Below, piece by piece: positions 45,095 through 54,388 of a DNA stretch of 64,000 nucleotides; position 1 is the first letter of the stretch; every line of letters starts with the position of its first letter. Source of the DNA: an uncultured Oxalobacteraceae bacterium. Lineage in GTDB: Bacteria; Pseudomonadota; Gammaproteobacteria; Burkholderiales; Burkholderiaceae_D. A program made the position numbers and the translations under genes. The notes under the pieces are model-generated. The model had not been told where the DNA came from. It was given only the letters and a program-made list of their open reading frames with translations, and ran no database searches. Location: positions 1 through 64,000 of the forward strand of contig CAIOYD010000070.1 in the NCBI GenBank assembly GCA_903862415.1, given 5' to 3'.

Positions 45095-46288
45095 ATGAAA
45101 ATGATGAAATTAAACTACCTCGTTGTTGGAATTATTTCTGCGGTATCCGCCAGTGCTTATGCGCAACAAATTACTGTCGCCAATGCGCCTCCGGAAGTTG
45201 GTAGCGGTGTTACTGTGTATGGTGTGCTCGATGCCGGTGTGCGCTCATCTTCGGGTCTTGGTTTGTCGGCCACGTCTTCCCCATCAGCGAGTCCGACCAA
45301 TACCACGGCTTTAGCCAGTGGTGCAGATCGTTCCGGACGCTGGGGAATCACTGGCGGTGAGGTCTTGAGCGATGGCTTTAAAGCCAGCTTTACCCTGGAA
45401 AGTGATTTGTATGTAAACAGCGGCAATACCAATCCAAATTTGGGTGCCGGCAAAGACACCACGGCGGCCACTACCAACAAGCTGTTTGAACGTCAGGCGA
45501 CAGTGAGTCTGGCAGGTTCGTTTGGTAAAATTTCACTCGGTCGTCAGCAGAGTGCTCTGCGCGATATTATTGATGATATTGATGCCATCGGCGGCCGGTT
45601 TACTTCATTCAATCCGAATCTGCAATACACTTCACTCAACTCCTCGTCACTGGTCGCTTCTCCAGCAACTTATTACGGCAGCGGTAATCCCGGCAATGAT
45701 TCCATGATGCGCCAGGATAATGCGGTCAAATACAGTCTGGCGCTGGGTGACGTGAATGCCATTGTGGATTATTCGCTCGGCGGAGTGGCTGGTTCCACCC
45801 AGAGCAATTCCAGTGCTCAGGCGGCACTGAGTTACCACGCCGGTCCGGTATTGGTTTCGGGAGCGTATGAAGCACTCAACAACAATACAGATACTTTGAA
45901 ATTAACTGCCTACACGGTCGGCGGCCGTTATATTTTTGGTGACTGGCAGCTGGCGGCCAATTATGGCAGCAACAGCGCTGACCGCACGGTGACGACGAAT
46001 ATTAAAACCACGATTGCTTCCGTGGGAACCACCTATGCGGCCACCTCCGCCATTGATCTGACACTGGGTTACTATCAGGTGCAGCGCACTTGGAGCGCCA
46101 ACGTCAAACCGGATGCCAGCATTCATCGGGTGATAGGTTTTGCTGAATATAAATTCTCAAAACATGCTCTGGCGTTTGTGGAGTTCGATCACAATCAGTG
46201 GGGTGGAGATGCAAGCCAATTTCAGGGTGCGGCAACCAACAAAGCGTCCAGTTCCGGGTTGACACTGGGATTGGATTACAAGATCTGA
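45095..46288 (+). CDS. Second trimeric porin
   Basis: A 397-residue porin with a signal peptide (cut near AYA-QQ), then VTVYGVLDAGVR, RWGITGGEVLSDGFKASFTLESDLY and a closing LTLGLDYKI strand. It diverges clearly from the neighbouring porin, so specificity may differ. The start could be ATG 45095, 45101 or 45104; no clear ribosome site is seen. Its stop lies four bases from the convergent histidine kinase gene, with no terminator between them. Confidence 0.9.
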   Translation: MKMMKLNYLVVGIISAVSASAYAQQITVANAPPEVGSGVTVYGVLDAGVRSSSGLGLSATSSPSASPTNTTALASGADRSGRWGITGGEVLSDGFKASFTLESDLYVNSGNTNPNLGAGKDTTAATTNKLFERQATVSLAGSFGKISLGRQQSALRDIIDDIDAIGGRFTSFNPNLQYTSLNSSSLVASPATYYGSGNPGNDSMMRQDNAVKYSLALGDVNAIVDYSLGGVAGSTQSNSSAQAALSYHAGPVLVSGAYEALNNNTDTLKLTAYTVGGRYIFGDWQLAANYGSNSADRTVTTNIKTTIASVGTTYAATSAIDLTLGYYQVQRTWSANVKPDASIHRVIGFAEYKFSKHALAFVEFDHNQWGGDASQFQGAATNKASSSGLTLGLDYKI

Positions 46289-46292
46289 AGCA

Positions 46293-47684
46293 TCAGCGAG
46301 GAATGGCGGGACAGAGCAACGTCAGATGTGTACCGATTTCTGCGGGCTGAAACTGCAGATGAAAGCCATGCAGCCGCAGAATCGCCGCGACGATACTCAA
46401 GCCCAGGCCGTAGCCCTGTTTTTGGTTTTGGTCATGATTGCTGCGATGAAAGCGCAGCATGACAGCGTCGTGTTCGTCAGCAGGAATGCCGCAACCATTG
46501 TCGCTGATGTCGATGCGAATCATATCATCGGATTGACTGAGTTTGAGCCGCACCCAACCGCCACGCGGGGTAAATTTGATGGCATTATCGAGCAGGTTGC
46601 TAATGGCTTCAAACAACAAATCCGGATCAGCATGTATCTGACTGGTCGGTCCGCAATCAACGATCAACTGGACTCCGGCATCTTCAGCGAGCGGTTCAAC
46701 TAATTCCGCCACCTGTAAAACAACACTGTCTGGTTGCAGGTGGATAAATCCCGATTGACGGTGCCGATTTTCGATTTCAGAAATTCGCAGCAAGGCGCGA
46801 AATCGCTCCAGCAGGCTATCCGTTTCGGTCAGAGCCTGTTCAAGTAACTGTCGCTCTTGAAATTCCGCCGGTAACTGTTGTTGTGCCCGGTACAGGATAA
46901 GTCGCAGTCGGGTCAGAGGTGTGCGTAAATCGTGGGCCAGGGTATCGCTGACCGATTTGACTTCAGTGAGCAGCCGTTCAATTTCTTCCAGCATCAGGTT
47001 GACAATCAGTGCCAGCATATCGAGCTCATCGTGCCGGTTCGAGACCGGCAAGCGTAAGCTGAGTTCGCCCTGCATGATGCGGCCACTGGTGGTGCGAATC
47101 ACGTTGATGCGCCTCAGTGGCCGGATGCTGAGCAAAAAGCCACTCAGCAGTCCAAGAAGCAAGATGCTGATGCCACTGCCGATTAACGCGTTCCGGATGA
47201 TTTCTTTGATTTCGGCGAGTTGAGTAAAGTCTCTGCCAACAACCAGAATGTCACCATTACTGAGAACTTGAAAGCGCGCCCGGGCCCATCCTGCTGTCTG
47301 GACTGATAAGTTGGGCAGGTAGGGAGGAAGACCGACATGAACAAACTGATGAATGTGTCCATCGATGGTCACGCCTTCAGGCAAGGTCTTGATATTGCCG
47401 GCAATCAGAGTCCGGCTGGAATCAAATAAACCATACAGGTTGGATTTGCGTAAATCGTATTTGAGTGCATCGTTGATTTGCCGGTGAGCCTGTTCCGGAG
47501 TCAGATTGGTGAAATTATCCGACATGAGTAAAATACTGTCATCGATCCGGTGCATCAGATAACTGGAGGTTTGCCAGTAAACCAGACTCAGTAAAGCGAC
47601 ATTGCCGACAATAAAAATCAGCCCGAAGACGATGGCGAGTCTGAAAAAAGAAATGCGCCAGTGATCGAGTAAACTTGGTTTCAT
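46293..47684 (-). CDS. Membrane sensor histidine kinase of the RND operon
   Basis: The 463-residue protein has two membrane helices (about residues 15-40 and 165-185), a periplasmic sensor loop of about 125 residues between them, and a HAMP segment (SIRPLRRINVIR). The H box is SDTLAHDLRTPLTRLRL; the ATPase domain has NLLDNAIKF, DISDNGCGIP and GYGLGLSIVAAI. It overlaps the response regulator by four bases (ATGA). As the last gene of the efflux operon it probably senses the pump's substrates or envelope stress. Confidence 0.92.
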   Translation of the reverse strand: MKPSLLDHWRISFFRLAIVFGLIFIVGNVALLSLVYWQTSSYLMHRIDDSILLMSDNFTNLTPEQAHRQINDALKYDLRKSNLYGLFDSSRTLIAGNIKTLPEGVTIDGHIHQFVHVGLPPYLPNLSVQTAGWARARFQVLSNGDILVVGRDFTQLAEIKEIIRNALIGSGISILLLGLLSGFLLSIRPLRRINVIRTTSGRIMQGELSLRLPVSNRHDELDMLALIVNLMLEEIERLLTEVKSVSDTLAHDLRTPLTRLRLILYRAQQQLPAEFQERQLLEQALTETDSLLERFRALLRISEIENRHRQSGFIHLQPDSVVLQVAELVEPLAEDAGVQLIVDCGPTSQIHADPDLLFEAISNLLDNAIKFTPRGGWVRLKLSQSDDMIRIDISDNGCGIPADEHDAVMLRFHRSNHDQNQKQGYGLGLSIVAAILRLHGFHLQFQPAEIGTHLTLLCPAIPR

Positions 47685-48361
47685 GGACGAAATCCCAATA
47701 AATAGCCGGAACCACGCACGGTATGAATCAGTGCAGGCAGGTCTGGCAAATCGATTTTTTTGCGCAGGCGTGCCATGTGAACTTCAATCAGGTTGGTATA
47801 CGGGTCGAAGTGATAATTCCAGACCGCCTCAAAAATCATGCCACGGGTGAGTACCTGGCCGGAATTGCGCATCATGTATTCAAGCAGGCGGAATTCGGTA
47901 GTTTTTAATTCAATCAGCAGTGCGCCACGCAGTACAGTGCGTTCCATGAGCTGCATAGTCAGATCAGCGACTTGTAAGGTGATGACTAATTGCGGTGTTT
48001 GCCTGCGCCGTAATAAGACTTCCAGGCGGGCAGACATTTCATCGGTAGCAAAGGGTTTGGTCAAATAATCATCCCCGCCAGCACGTAACCCGCGGATGCG
48101 TTCATCCACAGCGCTTAAGGCACTGATCATCAGGACGGGAGTGGTGATGCCCTGCGTGCGTAATTGGCTGACGATGCTCAAGCCGTCCAGAGTTGGTAGC
48201 ATACGATCCAGGGTAATGGCATCATAATGGCCATTTATTGCTTTATTCAGGCCGCATTGGCCGTCATGTTCAATCTCAACCAGATAGCCATGGGCACGCA
48301 ATTCTGCCGCGATTTCATCGGCAGTCACCGGGTCATCTTCGATGGTTAATATCTTGGGCAT
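47681..48361 (-). CDS. OmpR-family response regulator of the RND operon
   Basis: A receiver domain (acidic pocket EDDPVTADE, phospho-acceptor Asp in ITLDRMLPTLDG, lysine in YLTKPF) is joined to a winged-helix DNA-binding domain ending VHTVRGSGYLLG. The length of 226 is standard. It is encoded eight bases after the outer-membrane factor gene, so it is co-transcribed with the pump and probably autoregulates the operon. Confidence 0.93.
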   Translation of the reverse strand: MPKILTIEDDPVTADEIAAELRAHGYLVEIEHDGQCGLNKAINGHYDAITLDRMLPTLDGLSIVSQLRTQGITTPVLMISALSAVDERIRGLRAGGDDYLTKPFATDEMSARLEVLLRRRQTPQLVITLQVADLTMQLMERTVLRGALLIELKTTEFRLLEYMMRNSGQVLTRGMIFEAVWNYHFDPYTNLIEVHMARLRKKIDLPDLPALIHTVRGSGYLLGFRP

Positions 48362-48369
48362 GAGTTACG

Positions 48370-49806
48370 TTAGTTGGGTTGACTGACTGCGGAGTTCCAT
48401 CCCCCACCCAAAGCGCGAATTAATTCGACACTGGTGCGCAACTGCTGGGTATGTAAATCCAGCTCACTGGTTTCTGCGGCTAATGCCCAGGCTTGAGCCG
48501 TCACCACATCTAAATAGTTCACGGCGCCTTCGCGATACCGGTTCAGAGAAAGAGTTAAGCTTGTTTGTGCTGATTTAACGGCCGCGGCCTGTTGTATCTC
48601 GCCTTCTTTTGAATATTTCAATTGCGACAGCGCGTCTTCGACCTGTTGGAAAGCAGTAAGTACAATAGCACGATATTGAGCTCCGCTGATGTCTGAAGCA
48701 GCCTTGGCTTGATCCACTTCGGCACGACGTTTCCCGGCATCGAATAAATTAAAGACCACGCCAGGGCCCAGGGTCCAGAAACTGTTGGGTGCCGACAGTA
48801 ATTCACCTTTGCCGGTATTTTGATAACCAAAGGCTGCGCCCAGCGAAAAGTTCGGGAAATAGGCTGCACGTGCCACACCTATGGTGGCATTGGCAGCGGC
48901 GGCACGTCGTTCTGCTGCACTGATGTCGGGGCGACGCTGTAGCAAGGTTGAAGGCATTCCGAGCGGAATTTCTGGTGTGCTCAGGTGCTTGTCAGCGATA
49001 GCTAAAGTAAAGTTCATGGCCGGCTTGCCTGTCAGGCTCGCTATGGCATGTTCGATGATCGCGCGTTTTGCGGTGATGTCGGCGAGTTGTGCTTTGATGG
49101 TGCTTATTTGTGTTTCTGCGCGGGCGACATCGAGTCCTGAGGAAACACCTCCGTCATGACGGCGCTGGGTTAGTTCCAGAGCACTTTGATAGGCGTCAAC
49201 AGTAGTGGTAAGTAACTGCAGTCTGGCATCGGTGCCGCGCAAGTTGAGGTAGTTATCCGCCAGTTGAGCGTGCAGGCTAAGACGCACTGTTTCGACATCG
49301 GCAGCACTGGCCTGTGCATTGGCGTTGCCTGCTGCAACCAGGTTTCTGACCCTGCCCCAAAAATCGAGTTCATAACTGGCTCCGAGACTGACTGTATCTG
49401 CTTTATACACATTCGCCTGATTAGATCCACGCAGCGGGCGATTAGCGGATTGGCGGTTAGTGCTGGCGTTAGCTCCGCCATCGATGTTGGGAAATAAACC
49501 TGATTGCAATCCACTGCTATAGGCATTAGCCTGGTCAAAGCGTGCCAGTGCAATTGCCAGGGTGGGGTTAGCCTGATCTATGGAGGATTCCAGATCATTA
49601 AGAATCGGATCATGATAGATTTCCCACCAGGCATCCCTTGGATGATCGTCAGTGGGTTGGGCAATTGTCCAGATGGAATCTTGCCACGCATCGGTGTTGA
49701 GCGCGATGACAGGTGCATGATAAGTGGGTGCAAATGAGCAGCCACCTAAAGCAACGGCAAGGCCAATACTTAAGGCTGTCGAGGAATACATCCTTTTGGA
49801 AAACAT
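48370..49806 (-). CDS. Outer-membrane efflux lipoprotein (NodT/OprM type)
   Basis: A TolC-like channel of 478 residues for the RND pump. The lipobox ALGGCSFAP anchors it. Two copies of the outer-membrane efflux domain are visible, the first with SYELDFWGRVRN, the second with RRPDISAAERRAAAANATIGVARAAYFPN. ATG 49806 overlaps the adaptor stop by one base (TAATG). Substrate class cannot be told from the sequence. Confidence 0.94.
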   Translation of the reverse strand: MFSKRMYSSTALSIGLAVALGGCSFAPTYHAPVIALNTDAWQDSIWTIAQPTDDHPRDAWWEIYHDPILNDLESSIDQANPTLAIALARFDQANAYSSGLQSGLFPNIDGGANASTNRQSANRPLRGSNQANVYKADTVSLGASYELDFWGRVRNLVAAGNANAQASAADVETVRLSLHAQLADNYLNLRGTDARLQLLTTTVDAYQSALELTQRRHDGGVSSGLDVARAETQISTIKAQLADITAKRAIIEHAIASLTGKPAMNFTLAIADKHLSTPEIPLGMPSTLLQRRPDISAAERRAAAANATIGVARAAYFPNFSLGAAFGYQNTGKGELLSAPNSFWTLGPGVVFNLFDAGKRRAEVDQAKAASDISGAQYRAIVLTAFQQVEDALSQLKYSKEGEIQQAAAVKSAQTSLTLSLNRYREGAVNYLDVVTAQAWALAAETSELDLHTQQLRTSVELIRALGGGWNSAVSQPN

Positions 49807-50972
49807 TATTTATTTCCTCCGCCTATACGAACCATATCGCCATTTTCCAGGGAATCCGGCGGGTTATCAATGAGGCGATCAGTGGCGCTTAATCCATTCG
49901 CAATTTCCACAACCGCACCTTGATCATGACTGACCTGTATTTTTCGGAAGGCAACATGGTTGTCCGCTGTCAGCGTGGCGATCGACAAACCTTCTTTGCG
50001 GAACACCAGCGCGCTGGCAGGAATATGAACCAGGCTGCGATCGACTGGAAGTTTGAAATGCACATTGCCATAGCCGCCGGGCATCAGATCGCCTTCTTTG
50101 TTGTCCACGGCAAGTTCCATCAGGATGGTGCCTGAATCTTCATTCACCGCGCCCGAATTGGCGCTTAGTGTTGCGACAAAGGATGAGCCTGGAAAGCTCG
50201 GTACATCCAGATCAGCTTTCATTCCGGCAGTAATTTTGTGGGCATAGTTTTGCGGCACGTTGACATACAGGCGTAATTTTCTGGTATCTGCTACGGTAAA
50301 TAATTCATGTCCCGCATCATGGCCGGCATTGATCAGTGCGCCGATGTCAGTTTTTCGTGACGTGATAAGGCCATCAAACGGTGCGGTGATTTTTTTAAAT
50401 GACGCCAGTGCCCGCAGTCGGTCCACATCGGCTCTGGCGGCCATGACGAGGGCTTTTTTAGCTTCATTATCACCATTTTTTTCATCTGCTTCCTGTCTGG
50501 AAACAGAATCGCTGGCCAGCAAATTTTTCCAGCGATTACTGGTGATTTCAGTAAGTCGCTCATTGGCAAGTGCGGTTTCCAGATTGGCTTCCGATTGTTT
50601 TAATTGTTGGTCTAATTCAGGTGTTTCAATCACAGCCAGCACCTGCCCTGCTTTCACTGGTGTGCCAATATCAACGGACCAATTTTTTAAATAACCGTTA
50701 ACCCTGGCGTAGACTGATGCTGAATAATAGGCTTGCAATGTTCCTGGCAAAACCAGATCAGAAGCTTCAGTCGTCAGGGATGGTTGAATCACTTTTACCA
50801 TCGGTGTTGCCTGCTCTTGCGCTAAATGGACCAGGCCAGCCTGATCTTTTGAGCGTGAGTTAATACCCCAGACGACGACGCCAATGGCGATAATGACGGC
50901 GAACAGTGCTTTGATTTTTAAGTTCGATGGTAGCGGCTTGCGTAATATTTCGTTGTTGTCATTTGTGCTCAC
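49806..50972 (-). CDS. RND efflux periplasmic adaptor (MFP)
   Basis: Bridges the inner-membrane pump and the outer channel. One membrane helix (about residues 18-38) anchors a protein with the lipoyl-like half-motifs, a coiled-coil hairpin and beta-barrel regions. GTG 50972 is chosen: GGAG lies seven bases upstream, and it overlaps the permease stop by 14 bases. Longer frames run deep into the permease gene and are unlikely. It has 388 residues. Confidence 0.92.
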   Translation of the reverse strand: MSTNDNNEILRKPLPSNLKIKALFAVIIAIGVVVWGINSRSKDQAGLVHLAQEQATPMVKVIQPSLTTEASDLVLPGTLQAYYSASVYARVNGYLKNWSVDIGTPVKAGQVLAVIETPELDQQLKQSEANLETALANERLTEITSNRWKNLLASDSVSRQEADEKNGDNEAKKALVMAARADVDRLRALASFKKITAPFDGLITSRKTDIGALINAGHDAGHELFTVADTRKLRLYVNVPQNYAHKITAGMKADLDVPSFPGSSFVATLSANSGAVNEDSGTILMELAVDNKEGDLMPGGYGNVHFKLPVDRSLVHIPASALVFRKEGLSIATLTADNHVAFRKIQVSHDQGAVVEIANGLSATDRLIDNPPDSLENGDMVRIGGGNK

Positions 50973-53900
50973 GGGGATCTCCAGACGGTGAAGCAGGTTG
51001 TTCATTTTTATGTACCATGCTAAACAGGATAGGTACAAATAACAGGGTGGCGATGGTTGCTGCCATGAGTCCGCCAATAACGGCACGGCCCAGAGGTGCA
51101 TTTTGTTCTCCGCCTTCACCCAGGCCAAGCGCCATGGGTGCCATACCGATAATCATGGCCAGAGCGGTCATTAAGACTGGTCGGAAGCGCGTGAAGCCAG
51201 CTTCCAGCGCTGCTTTAATCGGGTCGCCTGAGTGTTGTAGCCGTTCGCGTGCAAAGCTGATCACTAAAATACTGTTTGCCGTTGCCACGCCCATACACAT
51301 AATCGCCCCCGTTAATGCCGGGACAGAAAGTGTGGTGTGGGTGCTGAACAGCATCCAGACTATGCCTGCCAGTGCGGCCGGCAGAGCGCTGATAATGACG
51401 AAGGGGTCACTCCATGACTGAAAATTCACCACGATCAGTAAATAGATCAACACGATGGCTGCCAACAAACCAAACAATAAACCACTGAACGCGGTGTTCA
51501 TGGTTTGTACTTGTCCGCGTAAGGTAATGGTCGCTCCTTTTGGGCGGCTGGCTTCATTTTGCTTTAAAATTTTATTGATGTCGCTGGCGACGCCGCCTAA
51601 ATCGCGACGCTGAGGGGTGGCAAAAATATCAATCACAGGCTGCACTGCATAATGCGAAACCACAGCCGGGGTGGTTGCGCGCGTGATGTTGGCCAGTCCA
51701 CCCAGAACCTGCTGGCCCTTAACGTTATCACCGACGACAGGGATATTTTTCAAATCAGACAGCGATTGAATGTCGTATTCCGGTGTTTGCGCCACGATAG
51801 GGTAAGAAACACCATTGCGTTTATTGAGCCAAAATGCCGGAGCAACCTGACCACTGCCGGCCATCGTTACGACCAGACTGTTGGTGACATCGCGTTCAGT
51901 AATTCCTGCCAGTTTGGCGCGACTGCGGTCAACATCGATTTTTAACTGTGGATAGTTATTGGCTTGCTGAATACGTACATCGGCAATGCCTGGAATGGAA
52001 TTGATTTCACGTTGCAGCTTTTGTGCATACAGCATATTTTCCATACCGTTTGGTCCCATCACCTGGACATCAATCGGTGCCGGTGCGCCAAAATTAAGAA
52101 TCTGACTGATAATGTCGGCAGGCAGAAATGAAAACGTGGTTCCGGGAAATTGCTCAGTTAACGATTTTCTGAGTTCGGCCACGTAGTCTGCCGTAGGCCG
52201 ATGATTCTCGTTGAGCGCAATTAAAATATCGCCGTCTTGTGGGCCTATCGTACCGGTGTTGTTATACACCTGATTAATGCCGCTGACGGTTAAACCCATA
52301 TTGTCGACGATCGTGCCTAATTCATCAGCCGGAATTTTTCTGCGGATATGTTGTTCTACCTGATCAAATAACTTGGCGGTTTCTTCTATGCGGGTGCCAA
52401 CCTGAGCACGCACATGCATTTTTATCTGGCCGGAGTCAACATCGGGGAAAAAGTCTCTCCCCAGCCATGGAACTAAAGCAAATGAAATGACAACGACAGT
52501 TAAAAATCCCGTAATAAATATTTTTTTGTTTTCCATGGCCAGCACCAGGAAAGAATAATAGGTATTGCGAATTCTTATAAACTGGCGTTCGAATGCCTGC
52601 TGGAATCTGACCAGTGGGTTGTGCGAATGTGATGGGGTGTGATGTTCTGGCTGCGCCATCTGGAGTAATTCGCCGGATGGATGTCCATCTATGCTGTGCA
52701 CTCGCAAAATATACAATGACATAGTCGGCACCAGTGTGCGTGACAGGATGAAGGACGCGATCATGGCAAACACTACGGCTTCGGCCATTGGCACAAACAA
52801 ATAATGCGCGACACCATTTAAAAAGAACATCGGAATAAAAACGATGCAGATGCAGAGCAGTGAGACAAATGCAGGGCCGACGATCTGATGCGCACCGTCC
52901 ATGATGGCAGTATGCACATCTTTGCCTTGTTCAAGATGCCAGTTAATGTTTTCAATCGTGACAGTCGCATCATCGACCAAAATTCCTACCGCCAGCGCAA
53001 GTCCGCCTAAAGTCATGATATTGAGCGTTTCGCCGACAACGTATAACCCGATGATGGACGATAAAATCGCCAGTGGAATCGAGGCTGTGATAATCAAGGT
53101 GGAGCGCCAGCTGCCTAAAAACAGCAAAATCATTAAGCTCGTTAATAAGGCGGCAATCACCGCTTCACGCGCTACGCCGCCGACAGCAGCTTTGACAAAC
53201 ACCGATTGATCACCAATAGCATCCAGATGGATAGACTTAGGCAAGGTTTCTGAAATGGTGGGCAGTAAATTTTTAATGTTGCTGACAATATCCAGGGTGG
53301 AGGCAGCACCACTTTTTAAAATCGTCATCAACACGGCACGACTGCCATTAACTCTGACGATATTGGTTTGCGGTGGATTGCCATCGCGCACACTGGCGAC
53401 ATCACGCAGATAAATCAGGGTGCCACCGACGTACTTAATCGGGATTTCGCTGAGTTTTTCAAACGCATCAGGGCTGTTATTGAGTTTGACACTATATTCA
53501 AATTGACCAATTTTTTGCGTACCAACCGGAATGATTTGATTTTGTGCGGTGATCGCATTTTCAATATCTTGCGCCGATAAATGCCTGGCCTGCATGGCTT
53601 GCTGATTTAAGTCGATCTGAATTTGTCTGACTTTTCCACCGTAAGGTGAAGGTACGGCGGTGCCAGGTACAGTGGCTAATTGCGGACGAATAAAATTCTG
53701 GCCAAAGTCGAATAGCTTCTGTTCGGTTTCTTCCATACTCGAGAGCGCCAGTTGCAGAATCGGTACTGTTGAAGCGTTGTAATTCAGAATCAATGGTGGC
53801 GTAATACCCGGTGGCATTTGCTTTAAAACTGTTTGGGAGATCGAGGTCACCTGCGCGGTGGCGGTGCGAATATCCACATTCGGCTGGAAGAAAATTTTCA

Positions 53901-54177
53901 CAATTCCGTAACCGGCCAGCGATTGCGATTCTATGTGTTCAATATCGTTGACGGTAGAGCTTAACGACCTTTCGTAATAATACAGAACCCGTCCGGACAT
54001 ATCTTCGGGCGACAAACCTGTGTAGGTCCAAACCACACTGATCACGGGAATTTTAATATCCGGGAAAATATCGGTAGGCGAACGCAGTGCTGCCAGAGGT
54101 CCAAAAATCAGAATCAGTAGCGCCAGCACCACGAAGGTATATGGGCGTTTTAATGCAATACGAACAATCCAAAGCAT
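50959..54177 (-). CDS. RND efflux transporter permease
   Basis: A proton-driven inner-membrane pump of 1072 residues with twelve helices and two large periplasmic loops. Helix 4 carries GILVDDATVTIENI with the proton-relay aspartates; the conserved GVATANSILVI and FILSRTLVPTM stretches are also seen. GAGG precedes ATG 54177. It leads an operon: permease, adaptor, channel, regulator, kinase. It is closer to the broad AcrB/MdtB-like branch than to heavy-metal CusA pumps, since CusA methionine motifs are absent; substrates are unknown. Confidence 0.95.
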   Translation of the reverse strand: MLWIVRIALKRPYTFVVLALLILIFGPLAALRSPTDIFPDIKIPVISVVWTYTGLSPEDMSGRVLYYYERSLSSTVNDIEHIESQSLAGYGIVKIFFQPNVDIRTATAQVTSISQTVLKQMPPGITPPLILNYNASTVPILQLALSSMEETEQKLFDFGQNFIRPQLATVPGTAVPSPYGGKVRQIQIDLNQQAMQARHLSAQDIENAITAQNQIIPVGTQKIGQFEYSVKLNNSPDAFEKLSEIPIKYVGGTLIYLRDVASVRDGNPPQTNIVRVNGSRAVLMTILKSGAASTLDIVSNIKNLLPTISETLPKSIHLDAIGDQSVFVKAAVGGVAREAVIAALLTSLMILLFLGSWRSTLIITASIPLAILSSIIGLYVVGETLNIMTLGGLALAVGILVDDATVTIENINWHLEQGKDVHTAIMDGAHQIVGPAFVSLLCICIVFIPMFFLNGVAHYLFVPMAEAVVFAMIASFILSRTLVPTMSLYILRVHSIDGHPSGELLQMAQPEHHTPSHSHNPLVRFQQAFERQFIRIRNTYYSFLVLAMENKKIFITGFLTVVVISFALVPWLGRDFFPDVDSGQIKMHVRAQVGTRIEETAKLFDQVEQHIRRKIPADELGTIVDNMGLTVSGINQVYNNTGTIGPQDGDILIALNENHRPTADYVAELRKSLTEQFPGTTFSFLPADIISQILNFGAPAPIDVQVMGPNGMENMLYAQKLQREINSIPGIADVRIQQANNYPQLKIDVDRSRAKLAGITERDVTNSLVVTMAGSGQVAPAFWLNKRNGVSYPIVAQTPEYDIQSLSDLKNIPVVGDNVKGQQVLGGLANITRATTPAVVSHYAVQPVIDIFATPQRRDLGGVASDINKILKQNEASRPKGATITLRGQVQTMNTAFSGLLFGLLAAIVLIYLLIVVNFQSWSDPFVIISALPAALAGIVWMLFSTHTTLSVPALTGAIMCMGVATANSILVISFARERLQHSGDPIKAALEAGFTRFRPVLMTALAMIIGMAPMALGLGEGGEQNAPLGRAVIGGLMAATIATLLFVPILFSMVHKNEQPASPSGDPREHK

Positions 54178-54249
54178 GGGGGCCTCAAAGCGAAGATTCC
54201 TGGGATAGCTCTACTGTATGTTTTAGCAAAGTGTAGAGTTGATGCCTGA

Positions 54250-54294
54250 ATTATAGATGCGAGTGGAAATTGCCTGCATTAAACATTTTTAATG
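54250..54294 (-). promoter_or_regulatory. RND operon promoter with operator-like palindrome
   Basis: A perfect TATAAT (- strand, 54255-54250) lies 73 bases before the permease start, with no good -35 box. In its place is CATTAAA-N4-TTTAATG (54277-54294), a perfect 7-bp inverted repeat covering roughly -30 to -50. This is the layout expected for activation by the operon's own regulator, though OmpR-type proteins prefer direct repeats. Confidence 0.45.
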
Positions 54295-54339
54295 TTGAAG
54301 TATTCGTTGATTGTTTGTGTGAGTATGTAAAATGCAGCA

Positions 54340-54367
54340 AAAAAAACGGCAGCCACAGCTGCCGTAG
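54340..54367 (-). terminator. Terminator after the third porin gene
   Basis: ACGGCAGC (54346-54353) pairs with GCTGCCGT (54358-54365) around CACA; on the - strand eight T follow. It insulates the porin gene from the RND operon. Confidence 0.9.
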
Positions 54368-54388
54368 TTGCTAATTAATTCATTTTTA

